Source: Candidatus Kryptonium sp. (lineage in GTDB: Bacteria > Bacteroidota > Ignavibacteria > Kryptoniales > Kryptoniaceae). From it: DNA of 64,000 bases. Within the stretch, counting starts at the first letter, position 1. Every line of letters starts with the position of its first letter. The translations under genes and the position numbers were made by a program. The stretch lies in NCBI GenBank assembly GCA_025060635.1, contig JANXBN010000002.1, forward strand, positions 62,001 through 126,000, in the 5' to 3' direction. The notes beneath the pieces were generated by a model. It saw nothing but the letters and a program-made list of their open reading frames with translations. It was not told the DNA's origin and made no database searches. Of this stretch, positions 27,673 through 37,675 are shown piece by piece.

Positions 27673-28857
27673 ATGCGAAGGGTTTACTTTGATCATAGTG
27701 CAACCACGCCTGTTGATCCCGCTGTTGTTGAGGCAATGTTTCCATATTTCACGAAAATCTTTGGTAATCCATCTTCCGTTCATCAATTTGGGAGAGAGGC
27801 CAAGGTTGCAATTGAAGAGGCAAGAGGAGAAATTGCAGATTTTATAAATGCTGAACGCTCTGAGATAATTTTTACAAGCGGAGGTACGGAATCAGATAAC
27901 TTCGCAATTTTTGGTATAGCGCTAGCTGGTTTTAAAAAGGGCAAAAATCACATAATCACGACTAAAATTGAACATCACGCTGTTCTTGATGTTTGTCTTT
28001 ATTTACAAGAAAATGGATTTGAAGTGACATTTTTAAATGTTGATTCAGATGGGGTTGTTGATCCTGATGATGTGAGAAAAGCAATAACTCCAAGGACTTG
28101 TCTTATAAGCGTAATGCATGTTAATAATGAGATCGGGACAATACAACCAATTCAAGAAATAGGATCAATAGCGAGAGAGTATGATATACCATTTCATACT
28201 GACGCGGTTCAATCTTTTGGTAAAATTGATATTGATGTTAAGAGATTAAATGTTGACCTTCTTTCAGCATCCGCTCATAAAATCTACGGACCGAAGGGAA
28301 TTGGTTTTCTTTATGTAAGGGATGGGATAGAAATTGAAAAATTTCATCGTGGCGGGTCGCAAGAGGCAGGTAGAAGGGCAGGCACAGAGAGCGTGCCATT
28401 GATAGTGGGGTTTGGTAAAGCAGTTCAAATTTGCAAAGAGAGAATGAAAAATGATTATGAGCATGTAAGTAGATTGAGGGAGCATATGATTGAAAAAATA
28501 AGAGAGTATTTCGGTGAATTTGATGATGAGTTTTTGATTTTGAACAGCCCCTTTGATAAGACGATACCTTATATCTTGAATTTTTCAATAAATTCAAGTA
28601 AAATTGATATAGATGCCGAGGCATTGATATATGGGCTTGATTTGAAAGGTGTTGCGGTTTCAAATGGTTCTGCTTGCACATCTGGGAGTTTGAAACCATC
28701 GCATGTCATACTTGCTCTTGGAAGAGATGAGAAAACAGCGCTTGCAACTGTGCGTTTCTCGTTCGGAAGAGGAAATACAAGTGAAGAAGTAGATTACGCT
28801 GTTGTGAAACTTTTTGAGATAGTGAGAAATTTTGCTGAAAGAGTTATTTCAAAATAA
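27673..28857 (+). CDS. Cysteine desulfurase (NifS/IscS family)
   Basis: A 394-residue PLP enzyme that takes sulfur from cysteine as a protein-bound persulfide for Fe-S cluster and thio-cofactor assembly. It starts YFDHSATTPVDP, has the PLP-stacking EHHAVL histidine segment, the Schiff-base lysine in SAHKIYGPKG (Lys203) and the catalytic loop Cys335 in SACTSGSLKPSH. The short SxCxxG loop and length are IscS/NifS-like rather than SufS-like. No IscU, SufB or other cluster-assembly gene is adjacent, so which scaffold it serves is open. Confidence 0.95.
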   Translation: MRRVYFDHSATTPVDPAVVEAMFPYFTKIFGNPSSVHQFGREAKVAIEEARGEIADFINAERSEIIFTSGGTESDNFAIFGIALAGFKKGKNHIITTKIEHHAVLDVCLYLQENGFEVTFLNVDSDGVVDPDDVRKAITPRTCLISVMHVNNEIGTIQPIQEIGSIAREYDIPFHTDAVQSFGKIDIDVKRLNVDLLSASAHKIYGPKGIGFLYVRDGIEIEKFHRGGSQEAGRRAGTESVPLIVGFGKAVQICKERMKNDYEHVSRLREHMIEKIREYFGEFDDEFLILNSPFDKTIPYILNFSINSSKIDIDAEALIYGLDLKGVAVSNGSACTSGSLKPSHVILALGRDEKTALATVRFSFGRGNTSEEVDYAVVKLFEIVRNFAERVISK

Positions 28858-28869
28858 ACAAGTTCAATT

Positions 28870-29508
28870 ATGAAGATCTTTAGGAAAAAGTCTTTCATCA
28901 TTTTTTTGATTTTGGCTTTTATCATTTATGAGTTTTATCCTGTGGCTACATTTGCGAGGGATAAGGTAAGGGTTGGATTTATTGGTTTCAAATTTGAAGG
29001 GGTTGGGAAAAAGGCGCAAAGGGAGATAACCAATAGTGTTTTATATCTGCTGGCACAAAAACCGTCGGTTGAATTAGTTTCTCCAGAGGAAGCTATTTCC
29101 ATAGTTGGTAGTGAAAAAATTAACGCTGTTTTATCTTTACCATCTGAAAATGAAGTTGTAATTTTATCACATATGCTTGGTGTTGACTATTTGTTTTTCG
29201 GGAACTTTGTGAATCAGGGAAGTGATACAAATAATGTAGCGCTTTATGGGACATTTGAATGCTTTGATAGACCGAAAAGAAGATTTCACACTGTTGAGAT
29301 AACTTGGACATATGAAAACATCAATGAAGAGGTGAAAAGAATAGATAAGGAATTTATAAGCAAAGTTTTACCTGGAGGTAGATCAGCGCTTACGAATTTG
29401 TTTTTCATAATTGTGCTTGGTTTAATTGTCATTGGCACTTACACTCTCGTGTGGGGTTTGAGTGCTGGTGAGACGCAAGATACAGGAACACCACCAGTTG
29501 CACAATAA
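28870..29508 (+). CDS. Exported protein with CsgG/LpoB-like fold and a C-terminal membrane helix
   Basis: A 212-residue protein. It has an N-terminal hydrophobic signal (IIFLILAFIIYEFYPVATFA), then an alternating alpha/beta domain with the pattern VRVGFIGFKFEG ... ELVSPEEAISIVG ... GVDYLFFGNFVNQG, resembling CsgG, LpoB and FlgO-type envelope domains. A second membrane helix lies near the C-terminus (LFFIIVLGLIVIGTYTLVWGL), followed by a short polar tail. I cannot name its function. It starts 12 bases after the cysteine desulfurase and is followed 27 bases later by a small lipoprotein, so those two may act together in the envelope. Confidence 0.6.
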   Translation: MKIFRKKSFIIFLILAFIIYEFYPVATFARDKVRVGFIGFKFEGVGKKAQREITNSVLYLLAQKPSVELVSPEEAISIVGSEKINAVLSLPSENEVVILSHMLGVDYLFFGNFVNQGSDTNNVALYGTFECFDRPKRRFHTVEITWTYENINEEVKRIDKEFISKVLPGGRSALTNLFFIIVLGLIVIGTYTLVWGLSAGETQDTGTPPVAQ

Positions 29509-29535
29509 GAAAAAATTTCTAAGTGGAGGTAGGTC

Positions 29536-30057
29536 ATGGTGTATTCGCAAATCAAATTTTTAGGAAGAAAATTAATAGTGTGCGTTATGTGTATTGTTTT
29601 GCTTTCTTGTAGATCTGGTGAGTTTGTTGATGGAAGGGGTGTTGTTTCGTATGATATTTCTTTCAACACCGATAAAAATTACATCATAAACGAGACGGCA
29701 TTTATTTTGCAGATGTATGAATATACGCTTGAGATAGTTGATCCAATGAAGGATTATTATGTTATACAGACATATTGGAGAGTTCGCGATGGACAACTTG
29801 CTGTTGGGGTTGATACTGTTGGAGCGTTGTTCAGGGATAGGGTGTTGATTCATATTGTTCCTCGTGGTAGAAGTAGTTTTTATTTCAGGACATATCAAGT
29901 TTATAACACTATTTTTCAGTTTGAGTTTCAAGTTAGAATGGGTGCTGGGAACTGGGTTAAGTTTTCACCACCTGAGAATTATTTGAAGGAGTATTCAGCT
30001 ATAATCAAGGAGTTAAAGATGCGAATGTTGAAATATGGTCCGAGTTCAGGTGGATAA
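29536..30057 (+). CDS. Small putative lipoprotein, unknown function
   Basis: 173 residues with a lipoprotein signal peptide ending in LLSC (Cys25). The mature part is beta-rich (DYYVIQTYWRVRDGQLAVGVDTVG, shown here in part), with no motif I recognise. GGAGGTAGG stands just before the ATG and fixes the start. It follows the CsgG-like gene closely and is followed by the tRNA cluster promoter. Confidence 0.65.
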   Translation: MVYSQIKFLGRKLIVCVMCIVLLSCRSGEFVDGRGVVSYDISFNTDKNYIINETAFILQMYEYTLEIVDPMKDYYVIQTYWRVRDGQLAVGVDTVGALFRDRVLIHIVPRGRSSFYFRTYQVYNTIFQFEFQVRMGAGNWVKFSPPENYLKEYSAIIKELKMRMLKYGPSSGG

Positions 30058-30069
30058 CTTGAAAAATTC

Positions 30070-30098
30070 TTGCATTTTTAAAAAGAAATGATTATATT
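30070..30098 (+). promoter_or_regulatory. Candidate promoter of the tRNA-rpmG-secE-nusG-ribosomal block
   Basis: TTGCAT at 30070-30075 and TATATT at 30093-30098 with a 17-base spacer, about 40 bases before tRNA-Thr. It is the only good promoter I find before this long gene block. Confidence 0.55.
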
Positions 30099-30138
30099 TA
30101 CGACTGCCTTTTAGTAGATGTGTTCTTTTATAAGTGGT

Positions 30139-30211
30139 GCTGGCGTAGCTCAGTTGGTAGAGCAGCTGACTTGTAATCAGCAGGTCCGGGGTTCAAATCC
30201 CCGCGCCAGCT
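30139..30211 (+). tRNA. tRNA-Thr (anticodon TGT)
   Basis: 73 bases. Acceptor GCTGGCG/CGCCAGC, discriminator T; anticodon stem GCTGA/TCAGC with loop CTTGTAA; T-loop TTCAAAT. No CCA encoded. Confidence 0.97.
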
Positions 30212-30219
30212 CGGTTTGT

Positions 30220-30304
30220 GGGTGGGCGCCGGAGTTGGAGAGCCGGGCTGGGCTGTAAACCCAGTGGCGTGAAGCCTGAGGGGGTTCGAATCCCTCCCCA
30301 CCCA
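30220..30304 (+). tRNA. tRNA-Tyr (anticodon GTA)
   Basis: 85 bases with a long variable arm. Acceptor GGGTGGG/CCCACCC, discriminator A; anticodon stem CTGGG/CCCAG with loop CTGTAAA; T-loop TTCGAAT. Confidence 0.96.
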
Positions 30305-30316
30305 CGCCATCGTTAA

Positions 30317-30389
30317 GCGGGTGTAGCTCAGATGGTAGAGCGCCAGCCTTCCAAGCTGGTGGTCGCGGGTTCGAATCCCGTCGCCCGCT
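30317..30389 (+). tRNA. tRNA-Gly (anticodon TCC)
   Basis: 73 bases. Acceptor GCGGGTG/CGCCCGC (one G-U pair), discriminator T; anticodon stem CCAGC/GCTGG with loop CTTCCAA; T-loop TTCGAAT. Confidence 0.97.
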
Positions 30390-30396
30390 CAAGTTT

Positions 30397-30469
<73 letters not shown>

Positions 30470-30502
30470 CAAGCGAAGTTTTCAAATAAAAATTATAACT
30501 AA

Positions 30503-30667
30503 ATGGCAAAATCTGAAGGTAGAGAGATAATTACGCTTGAATGCACTGTGTGTAAGCACAGAAATTATACCACTACAAAGAACCGAAGAAAACACCCAGA
30601 GAGGGTGGAATATAAAAAATATTGCAAATTCTGCAACAAACACACTATTCATAAAGAAACACGCTAA
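30503..30667 (+). CDS. rpmG: 50S ribosomal protein L33
   Basis: A 54-residue protein, [19 protein letters not shown] at the start and [14 protein letters not shown] at the end. The two CxxC pairs make it the zinc-binding form of L33, and the length is standard. It stands between tRNA-Thr(GGT) and tRNA-Trp, in the usual order rpmG, tRNA-Trp, secE, nusG. Confidence 0.96.
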   Translation: MAKSEGREIITLECTVCKHRNYTTTKNRRKHPERVEYKKYCKFCNKHTIHKETR

Positions 30668-30674
30668 ATGGGAC

Positions 30675-30747
30675 ACGTCCGTAGCTCAACTGGTAGAGCA
30701 GCGGTCTCCAAAACCGCAGGTTGGGGGTTCGAGTCCCTCCGGACGTG
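30675..30747 (+). tRNA. tRNA-Trp (anticodon CCA)
   Basis: 73 bases. Acceptor ACGTCCG/CGGACGT, discriminator G as usual for tRNA-Trp; anticodon stem GCGGT/ACCGC with loop CTCCAAA; T-loop TTCGAGT. It starts 7 bases after rpmG. Confidence 0.97.
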
Positions 30748-30782
30748 CTAATTTTTTATTTTAAAAATTATCGTTGATCCTG

Positions 30783-30965
30783 ATGCGAGAAAAGATTATT
30801 AACTTTTTTACCGACATTTACAAAGAACTTCAAAAAGTCACCTGGCAAAAACAAGATGAACTGATTGAGTCAACAAAGGTCGTCTTGATTGCGTGTCTTA
30901 TTTTCACTGTCATTATATGGATAATTGATATCATCATCACCGAAATTTTAAAAATTATCTTTTGA
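30783..30965 (+). CDS. secE: Preprotein translocase subunit SecE
   Basis: A 60-residue single-span SecE of the minimal bacterial type: an amphipathic helix with YKELQKVTWQKQDELIEST, then one membrane helix (VVLIACLIFTVIIWIIDIII). It clamps SecY in the Sec translocon. ATG 30783 is preferred to the in-frame TTG 30774. It is followed 7 bases later by nusG, the conserved order. Confidence 0.95.
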   Translation: MREKIINFFTDIYKELQKVTWQKQDELIESTKVVLIACLIFTVIIWIIDIIITEILKIIF

Positions 30966-30972
30966 TTAGTCC

Positions 30973-31503
30973 ATGGCAAGGAGATGGTATGCGGTGAGAA
31001 CATATTCGGGGCATGAGAATCGTGTTAAGAAATTTATAGAAAATGAAATCGCTGAAGGGAAGTTCAAAGACAAAATTTTTAGCGTTTTTGTCCCGACTGA
31101 AAAAGTAACCGTCGTGAAAGAAGGAAGAAAAAAATCTCGTGTCAAAGCATTTTTCCCTGGTTATATTTTGATTGAAGCGGAAATGGATGATGAAGTTAAA
31201 AGTTTTATTCGTAGCGTTCCATCAGTTGTAAGCTTTGTTGGTCCAAAGGGGAATCCTGTTCCCTTAAGAGAGGACGAAGTTGAAAGATTCATTGGCAAAG
31301 TTGAAGAGTCAGGCGTTGAAAGGATTGATGTGCCTTTCAGGGTTGGAGATTCAGTTAGAGTTATTGATGGACCATTTACTGATTTCAGTGGTATAGTTCA
31401 AGAGGTAAATTCTGAAAAAATGAAGCTAAAAGTTATGATCAATATCTTTGGTCGCAAGACGCCTGTTGAACTTGATTTTACACAAGTTGAAATTGAAAAA
31501 TAA
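30973..31503 (+). CDS. nusG: Transcription termination/antitermination factor NusG
   Basis: A 176-residue NusG of normal length. The N-terminal NGN domain begins RRWYAVRTYSGHENRVKK and has the FFPGYILIEAEM strand that contacts RNA polymerase. The C-terminal KOW domain (VGDSVRVIDGPFTDFSG, about 124-170) binds Rho or ribosomal S10. No extra domain is inserted. Confidence 0.98.
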   Translation: MARRWYAVRTYSGHENRVKKFIENEIAEGKFKDKIFSVFVPTEKVTVVKEGRKKSRVKAFFPGYILIEAEMDDEVKSFIRSVPSVVSFVGPKGNPVPLREDEVERFIGKVEESGVERIDVPFRVGDSVRVIDGPFTDFSGIVQEVNSEKMKLKVMINIFGRKTPVELDFTQVEIEK

Positions 31504-31522
31504 AAATTAACTTTACAGAGAA

Positions 31523-31948
31523 ATGGCTAAAAAGGTAGTTGGATATGTGAAGCTTCAAATACCCGGTGGACAAGCAACACCAGCTCCTCCAGTTGGACCT
31601 GCGCTCGGTCAGCGTGGTATAAACATTATGGAGTTCTGCAAGCAGTTTAACGCCCGAACCCAAGATAAAATGGGTTTGATTTTACCTGTTATTGTGACTG
31701 TTTATTCTGATAAATCATTTACATTTGTTGTAAAAACACCGCCGGCATCTGTACTTTTGAAGAAAGCAGCTGGAATTGAGAAAGGATCGTCTGAACCGAA
31801 GCGAGTTAAAGTTGGTAAGGTTACTCGTCAGCAGATAAGAGAAATTGCTCAAATGAAGATGCCCGATTTAAATACGAATGATATAGAAGCTGCAATGCGT
31901 ATGATTGAGGGCACAGCAAAAAGTATGGGAATTGAAATCGTTGATTAA
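31523..31948 (+). CDS. rplK: 50S ribosomal protein L11
   Basis: 141 residues, the standard L11 length. N-terminal [27 protein letters not shown] and C-terminal RNA-binding [20 protein letters not shown] identify it. It forms the GTPase-associated centre with 23S rRNA and the L10/L12 stalk. Confidence 0.98.
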   Translation: MAKKVVGYVKLQIPGGQATPAPPVGPALGQRGINIMEFCKQFNARTQDKMGLILPVIVTVYSDKSFTFVVKTPPASVLLKKAAGIEKGSSEPKRVKVGKVTRQQIREIAQMKMPDLNTNDIEAAMRMIEGTAKSMGIEIVD

Positions 31949-31962
31949 AAAATAATTATGAA

Positions 31963-32676
31963 ATGAAAATGCCAAAGCATAGCAAAAGATATCTTGAAGC
32001 TCTAAAAAAGATTGACAAATCAAAAGCATATCCACTTGAAGAAGCAATTCAAAAGGTTAAAGAAACCGCAACAGCAAAGTTTGATGAAACAGTTGATATA
32101 GCAATTCGCCTTGGTGTTGATCCAAGGCACGCAGATCAAATGGTTCGTGGGACCGTGGTTTTACCATATGGTACAGGAAGAAAGGTTCGTGTACTTGTCT
32201 TGACAAAGCAACCTGAAAAAGAGAAAGAAGCAATTGAAGCTGGTGCTGATTATGTTGGATTTGATGAGTACATAAACAAGATTAAAGAGGGATGGACAGA
32301 TGTTGATGTTATAATTGCAACGCCTGAAGTTATGGGCGAAGTCGGGAAACTTGGTAAAATTCTCGGACCCCGTGGTTTGATGCCTAACCCCAAAAGTGGA
32401 ACTGTAACAACCGATGTCGCTAAAGCTGTTAGAGAAGCAAAAGCGGGAAGAGTTGAATTTAGAGTTGATAAAGCCGGAAATATTCATGTGTCAGTTGGAA
32501 AGGTATCATTTGAAAATGAAAAGTTGATTGAAAATATAAAAACCCTGTTGTCAACGATAGTCAAATTAAGACCAGCAAGCGTCAAGGGACAATACATAAG
32601 GAACATTACCTTATCAAGCACGATGGGTCCTGGAATAAAAGTTGATAAGAATTCAGTACTTATGAATTTATCATAA
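31963..32676 (+). CDS. rplA: 50S ribosomal protein L1
   Basis: 237 residues. [21 protein letters not shown] at the start, and the L1 signature region [21 protein letters not shown], identify it. It builds the mobile L1 stalk at the ribosomal E site and in many bacteria represses its own L11-L1 message. ATG 31969 is an in-frame alternative start two codons on. Confidence 0.98.
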   Translation: MKMPKHSKRYLEALKKIDKSKAYPLEEAIQKVKETATAKFDETVDIAIRLGVDPRHADQMVRGTVVLPYGTGRKVRVLVLTKQPEKEKEAIEAGADYVGFDEYINKIKEGWTDVDVIIATPEVMGEVGKLGKILGPRGLMPNPKSGTVTTDVAKAVREAKAGRVEFRVDKAGNIHVSVGKVSFENEKLIENIKTLLSTIVKLRPASVKGQYIRNITLSSTMGPGIKVDKNSVLMNLS

Positions 32677-32697
32677 ATGGGTTGCTTCTAAGCCAAC

Positions 32698-32740
32698 ATC
32701 TCTGGTTGCAAAGACGCACTCTAATCGGAGATATTTTTTT
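32698..32740 (+). promoter_or_regulatory. Hairpin with T-tract in the rplJ leader (candidate L10 leader/attenuator)
   Basis: ATCTCTGGTT (32698-32707) pairs with AATCGGAGAT (32723-32732) through ten pairs, two of them G-U, and is followed by ATTTTTTT. It sits in the rplA-rplJ gap where L10(L12)4 autoregulatory leaders normally lie. It could act as an attenuator or as the 3' part of an L10-binding leader; the bound fold is not proven. Confidence 0.5.
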
Positions 32741-32765
32741 AACTTAAAAAATTTTTGAGGATGAA

Positions 32766-33296
32766 ATGAAAAAAGAGGAGAAAGCTAAAGTCGTTGAAGA
32801 GATAACTCAGAAAATTTCACATGCGAAAGGATTAGTTTTAGCTGATTTTACTAAAATGACCGTCGCTGAGGTGAACGAATTGAGGCGAGAACTTAAAAGC
32901 GCTGGCGTTGATTATAAGGTGGTGAAGAATACTTTGTTAAAGATAGCAATGCAAAATGTCGGCGGATACGATGGCTTATTCCGGTATCTTGAAGGGCCTA
33001 CTGCTGTTGCTTTCGGATATGATGACCCGATTACACCAGTGCGACTGATAAAGAAAATAAAAGGTAAAATTGATAAACCAGCGGTTAAAGCGATTTATAT
33101 TGAAGGGCAAATTTACGATGGTTCAAAGCTTGACGAGCTTGCTAATTTGCCATCAAAGTCCGATATTATCGCTGGAATAATTGGAAGCATAGCAGCGCCA
33201 GCAAGTGGTATCGTGTGGACATTGAATGCAGTTTTATCGGAGTTAGTTTTGGTAATTGATGCAATAGCAAAGAAACTTGAAGAAAAAGGTTCATAA
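32766..33296 (+). CDS. rplJ: 50S ribosomal protein L10
   Basis: 176 residues. The N-terminal rRNA-binding domain (AKGLVLADFTKMTVAEVNELRRELK) and the C-terminal helix that carries L7/L12 dimers are present. GAGG lies just before the ATG at 32766. It is cotranscribed with rplL. Confidence 0.97.
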   Translation: MKKEEKAKVVEEITQKISHAKGLVLADFTKMTVAEVNELRRELKSAGVDYKVVKNTLLKIAMQNVGGYDGLFRYLEGPTAVAFGYDDPITPVRLIKKIKGKIDKPAVKAIYIEGQIYDGSKLDELANLPSKSDIIAGIIGSIAAPASGIVWTLNAVLSELVLVIDAIAKKLEEKGS

Positions 33297-33332
33297 GAAT
33301 TTTTAAAAACAAAATTTTTAAGGGAGAAAGAA

Positions 33333-33728
33333 ATGCCATCACAGATAGTAGAAGAAATCGTTGAAAGAATTGAAAAACTTACGCTTCTTGAAGCAGTAGA
33401 ATTGAAAAAGATCCTTGAGGAAAAATTTGGTGTTTCCGCAGCAGCTGTTGCAGCTCCTGTTGTCGCAGCTGTTCCTGGTGCAGCACCTGCAGCAGCTCAA
33501 CCAGCAGCTGAAGAAAAGACAGAATTTGATGTCATTCTTGTTAACCCAGGTGCTCAGAAACTTAATGTAATAAAGATCGTCAGACAAATAACAGGTCTTG
33601 GATTGAAAGAAGCAAAAGATTTAGTTGACAGCGCACCGAAACCGATAAAAGAAGGAATTTCAAAAGAGGAAGCTGAGAAAATCAAGAAAGAGCTTGAAGA
33701 AGCAGGAGCACAGGTTCAAATCAAATAA
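33333..33728 (+). CDS. rplL: 50S ribosomal protein L7/L12
   Basis: 131 residues: an N-terminal dimerisation domain ([24 protein letters not shown]), an Ala/Pro-rich hinge (about 42-60) and the C-terminal factor-binding domain with [21 protein letters not shown]. Slightly longer than the usual 120-125 because of the hinge. AGGGAGAAAG precedes the start. Confidence 0.98.
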   Translation: MPSQIVEEIVERIEKLTLLEAVELKKILEEKFGVSAAAVAAPVVAAVPGAAPAAAQPAAEEKTEFDVILVNPGAQKLNVIKIVRQITGLGLKEAKDLVDSAPKPIKEGISKEEAEKIKKELEEAGAQVQIK

Positions 33729-33773
33729 ATTTTTCTTTACAAACTAAAATTGAGATTAAAAACTGAAATCAAA

Positions 33774-33834
33774 GCAAGCCGGTAACCACCTAAAAGTGTT
33801 AAACTTTTAGGGTTATCGGCTTGTTGCTTTTTTT
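33774..33834 (+). terminator. Long hairpin with T-tract between rplL and rpoB (attenuator or partial terminator)
   Basis: GCAAGCCGGTAACC pairs with GGTTATCGGCTTGTTGC (G-U pair and small bulges), and an inner CTAAAAGT/ACTTTTAG stem closes a short loop. TTTTTTT follows. Placed between rplL and rpoB, it would lower polymerase expression relative to ribosomal proteins, as the rplL-rpoB attenuator does in E. coli. I see no promoter after it, so some read-through is expected. Confidence 0.75.
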
Positions 33835-33863
33835 AAAATCAAAATCTCAAGGAGTGAGGAAAA

Positions 33864-36800
33864 TTGGCAAAGAAAAGAGAAATAACAGCAACGGGGAGAA
33901 TTTCATTTGGAAAAATTAAACCAGTAATTGAACATCCCGATTTACTGGAGATCCAGCTTAAATCTTTTAAAGAGTTTTTACAGGAAGATGTTCCTCCAAG
34001 TAAAAGAGAGAACAAGGGGTTACAAGCTGTTTTCAAAGCGAATTTCCCTATCACCGATTCAAAGGAAGTTTTCGTTCTTGACTTTATTGAGTATTATGTT
34101 GATAAACCTAAATACACAGTTGAAGAGTGCAAAGAACGAGGTTTGACTTATGCGGTTCCTCTTAAGGCGAAGTTGCGTCTTTCTTCAAGGCTTGATCCAA
34201 GCCATGCTGATTATGTTGAAACAATTGAACAAGATGTTTTTCTCGGTAATCTACCATATATGACAGAAAGAGGAACATTCGTTATAAATGGAGCTGAAAG
34301 AGTTGTTGTAAATCAGCTACAAAGGTCTCCTGGCGTTTTCTTTGATGAAACCGTTTTCCCAAATGGCTTGAAGACATATCAAGCACAGATAATTCCTTTA
34401 AAAGGTTCGTGGATTGAGTTTACAACGGATGTCACAGATATGATGTATGTTTACATTGACAGGAAGAGGAAGTTTTATGTAACGACCCTTTTGAGAGCAC
34501 TTGGATATTCTTCTGATGAAGATATATTGAAATTGTTTGAGCTTGTTGAAGAAATTCCAATTAATAACTCAACTCGTGCAAAGCTGATAGGCAGAATTAT
34601 CGCATCTGATGTTGTTGATCTAAAAACAGGAGAGATAATAATCACAAGAAATTCTGAAATAACCGCAGATGATATTGAGAGAATTAGTCAAGCACATATT
34701 AAGTCATTGCTTGTATGGAAGGAAGAAGATTCAGAGGTGAAGGAAATAATACTTAAAACGATGGATAAAGATGTGATAAAAAATGAAAGGGAAGCAATTG
34801 AGCATATTTACAAGCAGTTGCGACTCGGTGAAGCACAAGATATGGAAACAGCAAAAAGCATAATTGAAAAATGGTTCTTTAATCCGAAGCGCTATGATTT
34901 AAGCGTCGTTGGAAGATACAAGATTAATACGCGACTTAATTTAAATGTCCCATTAAATCAAACAACCTTGACGAAAGAAGATATAGTTGCGATTATAAAA
35001 TATCTTGTTCACCTACAAAGCGGTAAAGAAAGAATTGATGATGTTGATCACCTTGGGAATCGTAGAGTAAGAACAGTATCTGAGCAACTTGTTCAGGTTT
35101 TGAATGCTGCTTTTGCAAGAATGGCTCGCACGATAAAAGAAAGATTAAATTTAAGGGAAACAGATAAGCTTACTCCACAGGATCTTGTAAATTCAAGAAT
35201 CATAGCCAATGCTTTGAATGCGTTCTTTGGGACGAGCCAACTTTCGCAATTTATGGATCAAACAAATCCGCTTGCCGAAATAACGCACAAGAGAAGGGTC
35301 AGCGCGCTTGGTCCTGGTGGATTGACAAGAGAAAGAGCAGGGGTTGAAGTACGAGACGTTCATTATACTCAATATGGAAGGCTTTGTCCAATTGAGACAC
35401 CGGAAGGTCCAAACATTGGTTTGATTGCCTCGCTCGCTGTTTTCGCCAGAATAAATGAATTTGGTTTTATTGAAACTCCATATAGAAAGGTAAAAAATGG
35501 TCGTGTTACTGACGAAGTTGAATATCTCACAGCAGATGAGGAGGAAAGAGTTATAATAGCGCAGGCAAATGCTCCGATTGATTCAAATGGTAAGTTTCTT
35601 GTTGATAAGGTTAAAGCAAGGAAAGGCGGTGATTTCGTAGTTGTATCGCCGGAGGAAGTTCAATATATGGATATCTCGCCAAATCAGATAGTTAGTGTAT
35701 CTGCTTCGCTTATCCCATTTCTTGAGCACGACGATGCAAACCGTGCTCTTATGGGTTCAAATATGCAAAGACAAGCTGTTCCTCTCTTAAGACCCGAGGC
35801 GCCTTTCGTTGGAACAGGATTTGAAGATAAAGTAGCTCGTGATTCAAGAATGATGATCGTTGCTCAAGGTGATGGTGTGGTTAAATATGTTGACGCAACT
35901 AAGATAATCGTTGAATATGACCATAAGAAAGGAAGCGTTGAGGAAATTTTGAGCTTTGATGATAAATACACAGTTGAATATAGATTGACAAAGTTTGCAA
36001 GATCAAACCAGGATACTTGCATAAATCAAAAGCCAATCGTTAAGGTTGGACAAAGAGTTAAAGCGGGTGATGTTTTAGCTGATGGTCCATCAATTGATCA
36101 TGGTGAACTTGCTCTTGGTAGAAATGTCTTGGTTGCTTTCATGCCTTGGAGAGGTTATAATTTTGAGGACGCTATTATCGTAAGTGAGAAACTTGTTGCT
36201 GAAGATGCTTTTACATCCGTTCATATAGAGGAATTTGAACTTTCAGTTCATGATACACGACGAGGCGAGGAAGAATTTACAAGGGAAATTCCAAATGTAA
36301 GCGAAGAGGCGATAAAAGACCTTGATGAGAATGGTATTGTAAAGGTTGGCACTTATGTTAAGGAAGGTGATATTTTAATTGGTAAAATAACTCCTAAAGC
36401 AGAAACTGAGCCAACACCTGAAGAGAAACTTTTAAGAGCTATTTTCGGTGAAAAAGCAGGCGAAGTTAAAGATGCTTCTTTAAGAGCAAGTCCAGGATTA
36501 AGAGGCGTTGTTATTGCAACGAAACTTTTCCAACGCAAAAAGAAAGACGCTGAATCAAAGAAGCAAGAAAAGAAACTGCTTGATGGGATTGAAAGAAAAC
36601 GAAAAAAGTTAATTAACGAAACTAAAGAGAAACTTGCTGAAAAACTTGGACAATTGCTTGAAGGTGAAGTTTCACTTGGAATTAGGAATAAGAAAGGTGA
36701 AGTTGTCATAAGAAGTGGGGTCACATTGAAGCCTGAGACATTTAAAGCGCATATTGATGAGCTTGATGACCTTGATTACGATGCTGAATGGGTTGAGAAT

Positions 36801-37646
36801 TCAAAGAGGAACTTGCTCAAGAAGCAACTTTACGAGAATTATCTGAAGAAATTGCAAGACATTGAAACGCAGGCAAAAATTGAAAAATATAAAGTCCAAG
36901 TTGATGAGCTTCAACCGGGCGTCGTTCAGCTTGCTCGTGTTTATGTAGCGAAGAAGAGAAAATTGCAGGTTGGAGATAAAATGGCGGGTCGTCACGGGAA
37001 CAAAGGTGTTATAGCGAAAGTTGCGCCTGTTGAAGATATGCCTTTCCTTCCAGATGGAACACCAGTTGATATCGTCTTAAATCCACTTGGTGTGCCTTCA
37101 AGAATGAACCTTGGACAGTTATTTGAAACAGCGCTTGGATGGGCTGCAAAGAAACTCGGTGTAAAATATGCAAGCCCAATATTTGATGGTGCAACTTGGG
37201 AAGATATACAAGAAGAACTTAGAAAAGCAGGATTACCTGAAACCGGTAAAACTATACTCTATGACGGAAGAACAGGAGAACCCTTTGACCAGGAAGTTAC
37301 AGTTGGATACATTTATATGATGAAACTTATTCATATGGTTGAGGATAAGATCCACGCAAGATCAATAGGACCTTATTCACTTATCACACAGCAACCGCTC
37401 GGAGGAAAAGCACAATTTGGTGGACAGAGACTTGGAGAAATGGAAGTATGGGCACTTGAAGCATATGGAGCAGCTTATACTTTGCAAGAAATGTTAACTT
37501 ATAAATCTGATGATATTCAAGGTCGCTCAAAAGCATACGAAGCAATAGTTAAAGGCGATAATTTGCCTGAACCTGGAATACCTGAATCATTTAATGTTCT
37601 TGTCCGCGAACTTCAGGGACTTGGTCTTGATGTCAGAATTGAATAA
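33864..37646 (+). CDS. rpoB: DNA-directed RNA polymerase subunit beta
   Basis: 1,260 residues. The rifampicin-region sequences [23 protein letters not shown] and [39 protein letters not shown] (given in part) and the C-terminal [11 protein letters not shown] and [27 protein letters not shown] clamp elements are intact. It starts with TTG at 33864, nine bases after AAGGAG; no suitable ATG is near, so the rare start looks real. The rifampicin-contact positions appear wild type. Confidence 0.98.
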   Translation: MAKKREITATGRISFGKIKPVIEHPDLLEIQLKSFKEFLQEDVPPSKRENKGLQAVFKANFPITDSKEVFVLDFIEYYVDKPKYTVEECKERGLTYAVPLKAKLRLSSRLDPSHADYVETIEQDVFLGNLPYMTERGTFVINGAERVVVNQLQRSPGVFFDETVFPNGLKTYQAQIIPLKGSWIEFTTDVTDMMYVYIDRKRKFYVTTLLRALGYSSDEDILKLFELVEEIPINNSTRAKLIGRIIASDVVDLKTGEIIITRNSEITADDIERISQAHIKSLLVWKEEDSEVKEIILKTMDKDVIKNEREAIEHIYKQLRLGEAQDMETAKSIIEKWFFNPKRYDLSVVGRYKINTRLNLNVPLNQTTLTKEDIVAIIKYLVHLQSGKERIDDVDHLGNRRVRTVSEQLVQVLNAAFARMARTIKERLNLRETDKLTPQDLVNSRIIANALNAFFGTSQLSQFMDQTNPLAEITHKRRVSALGPGGLTRERAGVEVRDVHYTQYGRLCPIETPEGPNIGLIASLAVFARINEFGFIETPYRKVKNGRVTDEVEYLTADEEERVIIAQANAPIDSNGKFLVDKVKARKGGDFVVVSPEEVQYMDISPNQIVSVSASLIPFLEHDDANRALMGSNMQRQAVPLLRPEAPFVGTGFEDKVARDSRMMIVAQGDGVVKYVDATKIIVEYDHKKGSVEEILSFDDKYTVEYRLTKFARSNQDTCINQKPIVKVGQRVKAGDVLADGPSIDHGELALGRNVLVAFMPWRGYNFEDAIIVSEKLVAEDAFTSVHIEEFELSVHDTRRGEEEFTREIPNVSEEAIKDLDENGIVKVGTYVKEGDILIGKITPKAETEPTPEEKLLRAIFGEKAGEVKDASLRASPGLRGVVIATKLFQRKKKDAESKKQEKKLLDGIERKRKKLINETKEKLAEKLGQLLEGEVSLGIRNKKGEVVIRSGVTLKPETFKAHIDELDDLDYDAEWVENSKRNLLKKQLYENYLKKLQDIETQAKIEKYKVQVDELQPGVVQLARVYVAKKRKLQVGDKMAGRHGNKGVIAKVAPVEDMPFLPDGTPVDIVLNPLGVPSRMNLGQLFETALGWAAKKLGVKYASPIFDGATWEDIQEELRKAGLPETGKTILYDGRTGEPFDQEVTVGYIYMMKLIHMVEDKIHARSIGPYSLITQQPLGGKAQFGGQRLGEMEVWALEAYGAAYTLQEMLTYKSDDIQGRSKAYEAIVKGDNLPEPGIPESFNVLVRELQGLGLDVRIE

Positions 37647-37675
37647 AAATAAATTTTTCTCAGGAGGTTTTAAAG

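Noticed and set aside
30128-30392. Minus-strand frames across the tRNA cluster
   Set aside because: They read through four well-formed tRNA genes and have no start signals of their own.
30537-30764. 75-codon plus-strand frame over rpmG and tRNA-Trp
   Set aside because: Out of frame with rpmG and runs through the tRNA; the L33 reading explains the sequence.
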